From contig JAYKKT010000086.1 in NCBI GenBank assembly GCA_036023115.1, positions 11,609,501-11,673,500 on the forward strand: a stretch of 64,000 bases of DNA, read 5' to 3'. Positions 10,417 through 22,175 of this stretch are shown in pieces. Origin of the DNA: Brasenia schreberi (Eukaryota > Streptophyta > Magnoliopsida > Nymphaeales > Cabombaceae). The position numbers and the translations under genes were made by a program. The notes under the pieces were generated by a model. The model was not told the DNA's origin. It made no database searches and saw only the letters and a program-made list of their open reading frames with translations. How positions within the stretch are numbered: position 1 is the first letter of the stretch; each line of letters begins with the position of its first letter.

Positions 10417-13400
10417 CTACACATAATACTTCTTTAAGTATTGAATATTGATAGGATCTGCTAAATTCCTACCCTCGACATTGATCAACCAATATGAGTT
10501 GTTCGTGGTGGTTGCACGCACAACATAGGGTCATCCCACTTGGGGCGCCACTTTCCAAGTGGATGTGGGCCACGATAGTGGATGATTTTCAAAACCAGAT
10601 CTCCCACTTCAAAGTGAAGAGGTCTCATATGTTTGTCGTAATGTCGGGCTATCCTTTACTGGTATGCATGAGCATGATCCATAGCAAGCAGTTGCCTCTC
10701 ATCTAACAAATCTAGTTCGGCCATCCTAGCATGCTGAAGCATCTTTAGGGGGAGGTCGAATGCAATGGATGTATGGAATCAATGCAGTTGTGTATAAAAG
10801 GGAAGAATGGCATTCGTGGGAGTCCGGATGGAAGCCCTATAAGCCCATAAGGCTTCATCCAGCTTCTCGTGCCACATCCTACCCTTTTCTAAAGTCTTCT
10901 CAATTATGCTAATGAGAGTCTTATTTATGGCTCCGGCTTGGTCGTTGCCTTGAGGGTAGTAGGGCGAGGAGAAGTGGTGAGTTATGCCATAAGTGTTGCA
11001 CAACTTGACCATCCGCTCGTTTTTTAATGTGGTGCCATTATCGGACACAAGGTCTCTTGGAACTCCAAATCGAGCCAAGATATTTCTCCTAATGAAAGCC
11101 ACCACATGTTGCCCCTGTACGTTAGTCAGGGAGGTGGTTTTGACCCACTTGGAGAAGTACTCAGTGGCTTCTAAAATGAACCTATGCCCATTCGATGCCT
11201 TTGGAAATATCGGGCCTACAATATCAAACGCCCACATGGTAAATGGCCAGGGGCTGACCACGGAATGCAATGAAGATGATGGGATATGAATGGCGTGCCC
11301 ATGCACTTGACATGGATGACACTTTCTAACATGATCGTGGCAATCCTTTTTTAGGGTAGACCAAAAATAGCCTGCTCTAAGTATTTTCGTCGCCATCATG
11401 TTGGCATTGACATGACCTCCACATTCTCCATCGTAGAATTCATGCATAACAGTCCTAGCCTCCTCTAAGTCGACACATCTTAGCAAGATGCCGGTAAAAC
11501 TCTTTTTACCCCACCCAAAATCGTGTATCGGGTAGAGATTTTCCAGATGAATGCCTTATCTTTGGATGTGGCATCCTCAGCGAATCCCCCATTTTCTATA
11601 AAATATTTGATGTCATAAAACCAAGGTTTTTCAACAGAATTCGGGTTATTTTGGCAAATTTCCAAATCGTGTGTAGATGGAGTGGGCGCATGCCATATTT
11701 CTAAGGATCGGGTTCCCAAAGTGGGATCGACCTTTAGGGCTGAATCCAAGGAGGAGAGGGCATCGACAATGCCATTATCCTCCCTTCCTACATGTGTGAG
11801 TGTACACGATTGGAAGGACTCCACCAATTGAGTGGCCAACTCGTGATATGGAAGAAGCTTTTCGTTTCTAACTTGCCAAATTTTTAAAACTTGGTTTATA
11901 ACAAGAAGTGAATCTCCAAAGACCTCGATGCATGATGTCCCTAGAGTTTTCGAAATCCTTAAACCTTGTATGAGTGCTTCATACTCAGCTATGTTGTTGG
12001 AACATTCGAAACCTAGGCGAACAGCTATGGGGATCTCGCCCTTTTCAGGGGATATGAGGATGACCCCGACACCAGCCCCTCATTGGTTTCGTGCCCCATC
12101 GAAGTGCATCTTCCACACTTGGTTTTCAAAAGAGTTTGCCAAAATGTGGTTCTGAAATTGATTTTGTAATATGCCTTCATCAGGCATTTCACTAAGTGTG
12201 GGATATGCGTCCTCTAGGGGGAACTCAGCCATGTAGTCAGTTAGGGCTTTTCCCTTAATGGGGATCTGGTGATGGTATTTCAGGTCATACTCCATTAGAA
12301 GGAGTTGCCATTTGCCCAATCTATCAGTGAGAATGGATTTTTCGAACAAATGCTTGATTGGATCAAGCTTGGACACTATCCAGATCTCATGATCTAGGAA
12401 GTAGTGTCAAAATTTCTGGCAGGCCCAAACTAGGGCCAAGCATGTCTTCTCCATGGCTTGATAATTCTTTTCATAAGCCAAGAGAGTTTTCGAAATGTAA
12501 TAGATGGCATACTCCTTGTGGGTGTCTTCCTCGTATTGAGCTAACAAAGCTCCCAAGGCATTTGCATGCACGAAAATGTAAAGCAGAAGAGGTTTTCCTT
12601 GCTTTGGAGGATTTAAAACAGGGGGATTAACTAAGTATGCCTTTAGTCTTTCAAATGACTTCTGGCAGTCGTCATCCCATGAAAATTTTGTGCCCTTTCT
12701 CAACAACTTATTGAAGGGTTCACATCTAGTCGCTAGGTTTGAGATAAACCTACAAATGGATTGCAATCGACCTTGGAGGCTACGAATCTGTGTGAGATTG
12801 GAGGGTGGAGTCATGTCTATGATGGCTCAACACTTAGATGGGTCGACTTCTATGCCCCTTTGGCTCACCATAAATCTTTTGTAAGCATTCGATATGAGTG
12901 CATCGAGTTTTGGATTTCGCCAAGAGATCATCCACATATACCTCTACGAGCTCATGAATCTGATCATGGAAGATCGTGGTCATAGCTCTCTGGTATGTGG
13001 CACCGGCATTTTTCAAACCAAAGGGCATGACTGTATAGCAGTAGTGCCCCATGTGGTTGTGAAAGCGGTCTTATCCTGATCTCGTGGGCTTAGTTTGATT
13101 TGATTATACCCTGAATAGCCATTGATAAATGAAAACATTTCGTGATTTGCAGTACTATCGACTATCAAATCTATGTTTGGCAAAGGATAATTATCCTTTG
13201 GAGTGGCTTTATTCGGGTTTCTAAAATTGATGCATATTTGAATCTTCCCATTGGTTTTTCAAACAACAACGATATTAGATAACCAATCAGAATATGCAAT
13301 GGGTTTTATAAATCCGGCTTTTAACAAATCTTCTAAACCCTCTTTGACTTGTGCGTGTACGTTCGGATGTATTTTCCTAAGCTTTTGCTTTATGGGTTTC

Positions 13401-14064
13401 ACATCCGCATCTAAGGGAAGACGATGTTCGACAATATTGGGGTCTATGCCCGACATGTCTTCATACGTCCATGCAAACACATCTAAGTAGGTTTTTAGAA
13501 ATGCAATGAATGATGATCTTTCATGCTCATGCACACATGCGCCTACCTTAATGAGTTTGGGCTTTGAATTACTCCCTAGATTTATCTCTATGAAATCTCC
13601 TCCTACTAAATTTGAAGGCTTTTTAAAATCGAGAATTTTATGAAATTCTGGGAGCTCAGAAGTGGGATCTTCCTCAAGGGGATCCACTTCTGGGCTTCGA
13701 TCATTCTCGAGGCTTATAGATCCTAGGGAATTTGATGCACGGATTTTCAAAAGACCTGGTTTCACATTTGGAATTTCTATCGACTCCGAAATTTTTGGTC
13801 TGGTTATGCAGACAACGTTTCTTTCGAAATCTTTTGCTTTTTCCAAATCCTTACCAGGAGCAGCAATGTACAAAATCTTTTTGAAATTTTGTAAATTTTC
13901 AATTTTTTTGTGTTTTTGTAAAACGAGTACTTTGGGAACTATATAAACTACTCTTTTTTCAAGTTTTTCATTTTCCAATGTTTTGGCTTTTGTAATTTTT
14001 CTATTTTTTGGATTTTGAGTTTTTCAAATGTTTTTGTATTTTTGATAGAGGGATCTTCCATCAT
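10417..14064 (-). pseudogene. Element E pol: RT, RNase H, second RNase H, integrase (multiply broken)
   Basis: The minus-strand start codon is at 14062-14064, 2 nt after an acceptor-like AG, and the expected stop is at 10417-10419. Visible blocks from start to end: an N-terminal Lys-rich leader (about 13560-14064); RT lead-in and core (13000-13560) with YVDD at 12927-12938; a deletion of roughly 80 bp just after the catalytic motif near 12870; RNase H (about 12200-12815); second RNase H (about 11830-12150, residues WKMHFDGARNQ); integrase zinc finger (HEFYDGECGGH, CHPCQVHGHAIH) and core at about 10800-11486 with FDIVGP, SDNGT and QAGAINK. The catalytic Glu of the integrase DDE triad is replaced by Gly in that last block. 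Frameshifts separate nearly all blocks. Not functional. Confidence 0.88.
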
Positions 14065-14089
14065 ACCTACAAAGGGAAAACACTACAGG

Positions 14090-15637
14090 TTAGACTCTGA
14101 ATAAGAGGTCTAAATCGTAGGTCTCTTCTAAGATAGGCTCCAGGCCACCCTTGACCCAGGTGGTCACAGGGGGTGGTTCTGGTGGTATTCTGAGAGTATA
14201 GCCGATCCCATATTGGCTTGGATTGGCCCTAGGCAGTATGGGTTCTAGGAGACCCTGATTTTGTATCCCAAACTTTTATAAGGCAAATAGCCCATATTTA
14301 ACAGCATGTTCCATGATTTTTTGTTTTTAGAGAATGTTTGATATAAATCGTGGTCTTGGAACTTGTTGTCATCTATGTTATGCACATAGGGCTTTTTATC
14401 CAAGGGTTTTGGAAATAAGGGGTTCTTGGGTTTTCCTATAATGGTCAGAACTTTGAGGGGGCCAACCTTGGGTGGCCCCTTCACATACACGACCTTCCTA
14501 TGGTTATACAATGTGAGCCTTGGTGGCTCGAGCATGGTCTGCCCCAGTTTTATCTCATGGGTCTGGGAACTTGACAAGCAAAGGGAATTTATGACCCCTT
14601 GAAGTTGAGGATGACTCTCACCTAGGATCACTATGACTTTGTCCCTAAAAGGAATTTTCACACACCTATAGAAGGTGGACGACACAGCGCACAAACTGTG
14701 TATCCAAGGCCTTCCCAACAACAGGTTATAGTGGGGGTGGATGTCCACGACATGAAACACCCCCGTGTGTGCTATCCCTCCCGTTTCCATGGGGAGTTCG
14801 ATAGATCCTAGTGGTCTAGACGCATTCCCATCGTATCCAGTGATGACGATGGGACTTGGATTCACGGATGTCAAGGTGACTCCAATTTGGTTCGCCACAT
14901 GAAGTGCAAGGATGTTGAGCCCTCCTCCCCATCGATTAGGCACCTATCCAGAGAGTGGTTATTCAGAACCACCTCGATATGTAGGGCCTATTTATGGGAC
15001 TCGTAGGGTCTTTCTACATCGTCTTCCGAGAATACGATGGGCATTTTGCTCCTATGGAGGCCACTTGTTTGGACAAAGATTCTGGGGTAATGCTCGAACT
15101 AACCTTTGCTCTTTCTAGAATTTTCTCTAACACTAGTCTATGCCAAGGCGAAGTTTGTATTAGCTCTAGGATGAACATGTTGATAGGAATCTTTGAAAGA
15201 TGGTTTTCGAAATCATATACCTTTAAAATGACATTTCCTTTGTCCGCTTTTGGCAGAACTCTAGGAATACATGCTTTTGAGGGCACATTGACCACCTTTT
15301 TAGCACTTTGCAGATGTGGGGGTTAGTAGATCCTCCCGGATCTTGTCACCTCCCCCACGATCAACCTAGGTTTCGCACTTAACATGGCTCTAATCGAGAG
15401 ATTTGGAGCACCTTGAATTGTTAAAACTGGTTTAACCAGGGACGGAACTCTTGGTGGTCCCTGAATGACTACTTGGGCGGGTTTTTTATAAAGTATGAGA
15501 GTAGATGCACAAGTTGACAAACCAGACTCACATGCATGCGCTAGACTCTTCGAAATCGTGAGAGCACATACCTCTTTTCCCTTCCCACTGGTACTTGCGT
15601 GTTTGGGGAAGGGTTCTATGAAGATAACTTGGGTAGG
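14090..15637 (-). pseudogene. Element E gag C-terminal part and protease, cut by element D
   Basis: Read on the minus strand from 15637. The region 15323-15637 is the linker after the gag zinc knuckle (QVIFIEPFPKHASTSGKGK onward) and 15014-15295 is the pre-protease segment (KACIPRVLPKADKGN). The aspartic protease follows at 14245-14943 (GGGLNILALHVANQIGVTL, then LLLGRPWIHSL). One G is missing from the G-run of the active-site region near 14930, so the catalytic Asp falls out of frame. The reading ends at the TAA at 14090-14092, 26 nt before the pol ATG. The gag N-terminal half is beyond the inserted element D and not in the window. Confidence 0.85.
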
Positions 15638-18600
15638 TGTAAACACCTCAAAATCCCACGATTTTCCTCAAATATACCTGGTTTGCAAAAGCAGCCCTAG
15701 AGGGCTATTTTGAATCTGGAAACCGAGGAGCCTTCCAGACAATCCTGTACATATGTTTAAACCATATATGTTTTAAAAATATATACATACAGTTTTGAAA
15801 CCTTAAAAAGGTGTTTTGAAACCCCGAAAAGCAGCTTGGCATGATGAAAGCAGGACCAAAGAAGCAAAAGAGAGCCCAGACCCGGAGCATATTTCAAGCC
15901 CGGCACATCAACTCTCGTATCAGAATCATCCCCAAATTCTTGGACATCCAAGCCCCCGATATCAACAATATATTCAAAATGATCTCCGGAAGGTGAGAAG
16001 AAGAGCGGACGACAATGTTGGCGAAGACCCAACGCAAGACGGAGTACTGATGCAGTCAGGCCCCGCACAAATCGTCCGTTTCGAAACACCATGAAGGAAT
16101 CAGAAAATCAGATTTGGGTCGGATCTGGACCATATATATCCAGATCCAAACCCAAACATGCATTTGGATTTGGATTGGGATCCAAAGATCCAATCCAATA
16201 TCCACATCTATGGCTCACATCACCTTCTCATAAATGGAGGTGGGGCCCATAGAAAATTCACGTGAAAAGCTTGGGTAGAGAAGGAAGGGGGATAAAGTAT
16301 GAGTGAGAAAGTTGGTGGGCTTGACTTTGAGTCAAGGGTGGGTTAACCATGTGGGTTTAGCCTAGAGTGTGGGTTTGAGCTTGTATGCACCTACACCTAA
16401 CCTGGGGCTGCACCAACATGAACATGGCTGCAACTAGGTCCATGGATCGATGCCAAGGGGATGCTCCTAAAACCTAGCCCTAAGCTAATCCACCTCACCT
16501 AGCCACTCCCCCTTAAACTTGACCCAATCCTAGCCGTCCCCATCCAAAACCACCCTAATCATACCTAGCCGACCTCACCTAGCTCACCCCACCTAACTAG
16601 ACCACCTAGACCCTAGCTAGCCTAAACCTAATCTCACCTTAATCCACCTAATTAGACCCTAACCCTTAATTCCCAGCCACCCTAACCGACCTACCCTAAA
16701 CCACCATACCACCCACCCTAGCCGACCTACCCAAACCAGCCCACCTTATCCTAAATATCTACCCCATACCACTCCCAACCGACCCCAGCACCCTTGCCTA
16801 TAAAACCCATTCCTTTTTGTGTGAAAAGGTCTCTCTCTCCTCTCTCACCTGCCCTCTCTTCCACTCCATCAACCCCCAGTTGTACCACCTCCACCGCCAC
16901 TCCACTCGGCTGCACATTCCACTCGGCTGCCACCTGCACACCCCACCCGGCTGCGCACTTCCACCCGGCTGCCACCTTCTTCCAACTCCACCCAGCTATC
17001 ACCTCCTTCCACCACCTCTGGCCATCACCTCATCCACCACCCACGGTTAGTACCTCCATCTCATCCCCATCTAGCCTATCTTCCACCCCTTTCTTACCCA
17101 GCCACACACACTCCATCACCCGCCACCACATCCCGCCTCTTCTTCACCCATTCGGCCACTTCGCACCCTACCTCACCACCTTCCCTTAGTCATCCAATCC
17201 CAGCCCCTAGCTAAGCCTTCACCCTTAACCCGCCACCACCTAACATCCCTACTTGCTGCGCCCATCACCCGGCCATCCTCAAGTCTTCATTCGGCTAAGA
17301 CCCTATCGGCCGCCCACACGCATCCAAGGAGCTCCCCTTCGGCTGTCCAAGGCGACTCACTAGGCCAAAGCCAAGCAAGTTACATCAGGAAAAGCTACAT
17401 GTAAGTGCCTAACTCGGTCATTATGAACTTGCTTACATTTAATTAAATTTGATATGGGGTTGTAATAATGGAGCGTTGTCTCTCCCCGCTTGTAAAAATG
17501 TGGTTTGACACACCCACACATACGTGCACTTGAGCCATTTCGCTCTTAGCTGCACACGATTTTGGCACACACACGGGCCTAATCAGCCCTTAAGATATAG
17601 TTATACTTATGTATATTAAGTTGCGTGGGTTTTAATTTAAGTTGTGTGCGTGGTCTTTCAATTTCCACACTCACACACATTGAGCTTTCGCTCTTACTCC
17701 CAAGACCCTAGTAAGGGCCGTATTGCAATTTCCCTTGGGTGTTTTAATTTAAGTTGTGTGCGTGGTCTTTCAATTTCCACACTCACACACATTGAGCTTT
17801 CGCTCTTACTCCCATGACCTTAGTAAAGGCCATATTGCAATTTCGTTTTGGGTATTTAAATTCAAGTTGTGTGCATAGCATTTCAATTCTACACTCACAC
17901 ACATTGAGCTTTCGCTCTTACTCCCAAGACCTTAGTCAAGGCCATATTGCAATTATATTTGGGTTTACATTACAAGTCGTGTGAGTTGTCTTTCCATATA
18001 CGCACAACACCCACGCACACGTTGGTGACCTTCGGGCCCATATATATTATAAGTATTTCCCTTCGGCTATGTCTTTAAGATTTGGGTTTTAAGGTTTAGC
18101 TGTGTGCGTAGGCTTTCCATATATACACGACACACACTTGTACAATTGAGCCTTTCCGCTCTTAAGATATAGCCATAATTCCCTTTTGCAATTTACATTA
18201 AGTCATTTCCCTTCCGCATTGTCTTTCAATTTGGGTTTTCCCTTTGGAGTTGTCTGAGTTTGCATTGCATATACGCCATACCAAGAGTTAGGACGCATAT
18301 TGCATCAAAGCAAACCCCACACTCCCTTGCAAAAATTGCCCAACTTAGGTCACTTATGCACACACCTAGTTGGCCCTAAAAAGCATAAAAAGAAAGACAT
18401 AGGCACGTGCAAATCCCACGTGTAATAAAACTTGCAATCGAACAAACAAAACCCAAACACTTTGGGTATTTTCAAAGAGGTTTGATTTTAAAAGACTTTG
18501 CCAAGCGTACAGACTGACCCTTGCACATCGGTGCAAGAAGGTCTGCGACGAAAAGAGCTCACTTGCTCACAATCGCCCCGATAGAGTCAGATTTCAAAAA

Positions 18601-18721
18601 CTTTCTTCGCTAGCTTAAGCAAGCTAGCTGGCATGCCCCTTTTTGTTAAAAAACGACTTAGACACACGAAAAGGTTCACTTCAGGCCTAAGAACCAGAAG
18701 TGGGAATTTTTCGTGTCTACA
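15638..18721 (+). repeat. 5' LTR of element D (3084 bp)
   Basis: From TGTAAACACC to TCTACA. It is followed by GGAT and the primer site, which identifies it as a 5' LTR. A TATAAAA box is at 16799-16805; unlike the other LTRs there is no GGGCGGG arm after it. The CCTAA-rich tract is at about 16460-16770, a donor-like GTAAGT at 17401-17406, the tandem array at about 17640-18000 and the terminal hairpins at about 18500-18640. Confidence 0.93.
16799..16805 (+). promoter_or_regulatory. TATA box of the D LTR
   Basis: TATAAAA at the same LTR position as in the other copies. The C-run/G-run hairpin seen downstream of most other TATA boxes in the window is absent here. Confidence 0.5.
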
Positions 18722-18725
18722 GGAT

Positions 18726-18743
18726 TGGCACGCCCGGTGGGAC
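18726..18743 (+). other. Primer binding site of element D
   Basis: TGGCACGCCCGGTGGGAC begins 4 nt after the LTR end. TGG pairs with the universal CCA end of a tRNA and the 18-nt length is usual. I do not assign the tRNA with confidence. Confidence 0.8.
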
Positions 18744-18865
18744 CTGGGCCTTGTGCAGAGTCAGTACATGTAGAAAAACCTCATGAATTTTTTTTTCTAA
18801 AAGTGTTTTAACTTTGTTTATTGCATTTTCATACTTAGGATTTGTTTTGAAAAGCATATTGAAGC

Positions 18866-20875
18866 ATGTCGAGTCCAGGCTCCCAAGAGGTATCTAGCCA
18901 TGGCTCATGCGCATCAAGTTCTCAATCTATAAAGTTTTCAAAAAAACAAGAGATTGAAGACTTGAGAAGGGACTTCGAGGCCAAAATCGTCGCTCTTAGC
19001 CAAGACGCTGAAGCAGGCGATTCATGTTCGTCAAATGGCGAACCAAAGGCCAAGAAGAAATTTGAAAAACCTCGCAAACACAAAGAGACTTCCGCAGTGG
19101 AAGGTAACCAATACCACGAGTCCTTCACACATAAGGATCGTAAAGCCCTACAGCAGCTGTTGAGAGGGCAAAATAAATAGAAAAGAAGTTACGCCCTGTC
19201 TGATTTCTTGTCTGTGGACTATGAAACAGACAGTGACGATGAAATACCGAACTTCCATCGGTATGATGGCATGGGAGACCCTAGGTCTTACTTGCAGCTT
19301 TTCTCTCGTCGAGCCCATAAGAAAATGAAGCACTTGATGAAATGGGTGTATTGGTTCCCTTTGTCCCTCAGGGGCACAATTGCCAAATGGCTGGCTTTTC
19401 AGTTCGTAACTTTTGAAGAGTTAGCGAACTGCTTTATGCAGAGATTCTCGCATAACGTAGAAGTCACGCCAACTTTAAACACCTTGAGGGATACAAAACA
19501 AGGTGTGAACGAGGACGTACATACGTTCATCGTTCGTTGGAGGTCTCTCCTAGGTCAAGTGCGAGAGCCCATATCGGAAGGATGTGTAGTCATGCTCATC
19601 CTAGATAATTTTAGAAACGAGTTGAAAACCCTTCTCTCGCTTCATGAAATCTCGACTTTCCATAAGTTAATAAAGAAAGCATCCCTTTTCGAAACAAATT
19701 TGAAAAAGGGGGTGTATGACCACTTATGGAAAGGAAATTCAAATTTGAAAACTCGCTTGGAAAAGCCCATTACTTATGGGCCATCCACCTAGGACAAAGA
19801 AGCAAAACCCCATAAAATCGCCAATGTCCGCGTAGATCCAAGCCCGGCAAGTACTTCAAAAAGCATTGAAAAGCTAGAAAATAAAAAGGAAAGGAGTTTT
19901 CAAAAACCCTTCGAAAGACGGGAGTACACTCCGCTGGGGCAACCTGTGTCGGAGGTCCTAGACCTCCTACTTGCCCAAGACATGATCGAGCTCCCCGAGA
20001 TTCCTAAGGGAGTCACTTCGAAGGGAGGGTTTTTTAACAAATTCTGCAAGTATCATCGGCTCAAAGGCCATGATACAAGGCAGTGTTTCTCCCTCCTTAA
20101 TAAAATTGAGAACTTGATAGCAGAAGGACGGCTCCAGGTCACTGAAGAACCTGAGTCTGCCCAAGCTATCTTCAAAGAACCCTTCCCCAAGCACACAAGT
20201 ACCAGTGGGAAGGGAAAAGAGGTATGTGCTCTTACAATTTCAAAGAATCTAGCGCATGCATGTGAGTCTGGTTCATCTACTTGTGCGTCTACTCTCATAC
20301 TTTACAAGAAACCCGCCCAAGTAGTCATCCGAGGACCACAAAGAGTTTCGTCCCCGGTTAAACAAGTTTTAACCATTCAAGGTGCTCCAAATCTCTCGAT
20401 TAGAGCCATGATTAGTACGAAAGGAATCGTGAGGGAGGTGACAAGGTCTTGGAGGATCTACCAACCCCCACATCTACAAAGTGCTAAAAAGGTGGTCAGT
20501 GTGCTTGGCCCCTCAAAAGCATGTATTCCTAGAGTTCCGTCGAAAACGGACAAAGGAAATGTCGTTTTAAAGGTGTATGATTTCGAAAACCATCTTTCAA
20601 AGATTCCTATCAATATGTCCATCCTAGAGCTAATACAAACTTCGCCTAGGCATATACTAATGTTAGAGAAAATTCTAGAAAGAGCAAGGATTAGTTCTAA
20701 CATTACCCCTGAATCTTTGTCCAAACAAGTGGCCTCCATAGGAGCGAAAACGCCCATCATATTCTCGGAAGACGATGTAGATAGACCCTACGAGTCTCAT
20801 AACCAGGCCTTGCATATCGAGGTGGTTTTGAATAACCACTCCCTGGATAGGTGCCTTGTCGATGGGGGAGGAGGG
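18866..20875 (+). pseudogene. Element D gag and protease start (broken)
   Basis: ATG at 18866 (MSSPGSQEV), about 120 nt after the primer site. Gag contains a charged N-terminus, the capsid-like gag domain (about 19208-19700; PNFHRYDGMGDP, WVYWFPLSLRG, WRSLLGQVREP) and a zinc-knuckle-like motif CKYHRLKGHDTRQC (C-x2-H-x4-H-x4-C) near 20045-20090. TAG stops interrupt it at 19178-19180 and 19790-19792; the longest open part is 19946-20875. The last codons are the protease motif RCLVDGGGG, where element A has inserted, so the catalytic Asp is present but the protease body is missing. Any peptide continuing past 20875 is encoded by the LTR of A and is an artefact. Confidence 0.88.
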
Positions 20876-22175
20876 TGTAAACACCCCAAAATCCCATGAA
20901 TTTCTCAAATAAACCTGGTTTTGTAAAAGCAACCTCAAAGGGCTATTTTGAGTTTGGAAACCCAAGAGCCTTCTAGGCAAAACCCTGTACATACTTTGAA
21001 CCTGTATATATATTTTAAAATATGTATTATATAGTTTTAAAACCTTTTAAAAGATGTTTTGAAACCCCACAAAGCGACTTGGCCTGATGAAAGCAGGACC
21101 AGAAGAGTAAAAGAGAGCCTAGAACCAGAGCACATGTCGAGCCCGCACAACAACTCCCGTGTTAGATTTATCCCCAGAATCTCAAACATCCAAGCCCCTA
21201 TTATCAAACAAACTCTTTGAAATCATCTCTGGAAGGTGAAAATAGAAGCGGACGACTATGTTGGCGAAGACCCAACGCAAGACGGAGTACTGATGTTGTC
21301 AGGCCCCGCACAAACCATTCATTTCGAACATACCCTGAAGGAGTCAGAATTCAGCTTTGGATCGGATCTGGATCATATATATCCAGATCCATTTCCAAAC
21401 ACATATGTGGATTTGGATTTGGATCCAAAGATCCAATCCAATATCCACATCCAGGGTCCACATCACCTTCTCATAAATGGTGGTGGGGCCCACTTGAAAT
21501 TCACGTGGAATCTTGGGCATGAGAGAGAATGGGGAGGATTAAATGTGAGGGAAATGTATTAAGCTTGACTTGTGTGTCAAGTTTTGGGTTAATAATGTGG
21601 GTTAGGCTAATGAGTGTGGGTTTAAACTTGTATGAACCTACACCTAACCTAGGGTTGCACCAACATGATGCAATTAAGTCCATGGGCCATGCAAAGGGAT
21701 GCTCCTAACGCAAACCTAAGCTAAACCCCCTAATCCTAGCCATTTGCCCTAATCCCGGCCTAATCCTAACCTAATCACCTAACCTACTTCCCTAATCCCA
21801 ACCTAATCACCTAACCTACTTCTCTAATCCTTCCCTAAACCTAGCCTAATTCCCCTAATCCCAGCCTAAACACCTAACCCACCTCACTAAACCTCACCCT
21901 AAGCCCAACCCACCTAGGTAAGCCCTAAACCACCCCACCTAGAACCCTAGCACACCATATCCCAAAAACCACCTAAGCTAAATATCTCGCTCCCCCTAAA
22001 TATCTGAACCACCTTATCCCCAAACCACCACCACCTAACCACTAAACTAGCCCCCCAAAACCAGCCCAACCGACCCCATCAGAAGGCTATAAACCCCCCC
22101 CCTAGTGGGCGGGTTTTTCATGCCTTCTTGGGCAGCCGAGCCCCCTCTCCTCTCTCACCCCTTTCACTCTTCTCC
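20876..22175 (+). repeat. 5' LTR fragment of element A, fused to gag
   Basis: Starts with TGTAAACACC and follows the normal LTR order: U3 palindrome, CCTAA tract at about 21700-22070, TATAAA at 22088-22093, C-run/G-run repeat. It stops about 1.3 kb in, at TCTTCTCC (about 22175), and continues directly with gag sequence GTGCATGCCTTCATTAT. Compared with LTR G, about 1.95 kb of LTR, the primer site and the first part of gag are missing. Confidence 0.85.
22088..22093 (+). promoter_or_regulatory. TATA box of the A LTR fragment
   Basis: TATAAA followed by a C-run, CTAGT and GGGCGGGTTTT, as in LTR G. It would now lie only about 80 bp upstream of gag sequence. Confidence 0.5.

Larger units (their letters stand above)
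6186..15637 (-). mobile_element. Element E: minus-strand Tat-lineage element, 3' LTR plus internal region, truncated by D
   Basis: The 3' LTR (6186-9268) is followed to the right by the reversed polypurine tract, a 3' untranslated region, pol and gag-protease, all on the minus strand. E is cut in gag at 15637 by the 5' LTR of element D. The five bases before E are ACTCC, so its right-hand TSD should read ACTCC beyond its missing 5' LTR. That end is not in the window. Confidence 0.9.
15638..20875 (+). mobile_element. Element D: 5' LTR, primer site, gag and start of protease; cut by element A
   Basis: Starts with a full 5' LTR followed by a primer binding site and gag. It ends at 20875 inside the protease active-site region, where the LTR of A begins. 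The five bases before D are GTAGG, inside the gag of E. Its pol, 3' LTR and right TSD should lie to the right of A and are not in the window. Confidence 0.9.

Noticed and set aside
18726..18743. tRNA gene fragment
   Set aside because: Only 18 nt are present, next to the LTR end and before gag, which is a primer binding site.
19946..20899. Gag-protease ORF of D extending to 20899
   Set aside because: The last 24 bases belong to the LTR of element A that starts at 20876.
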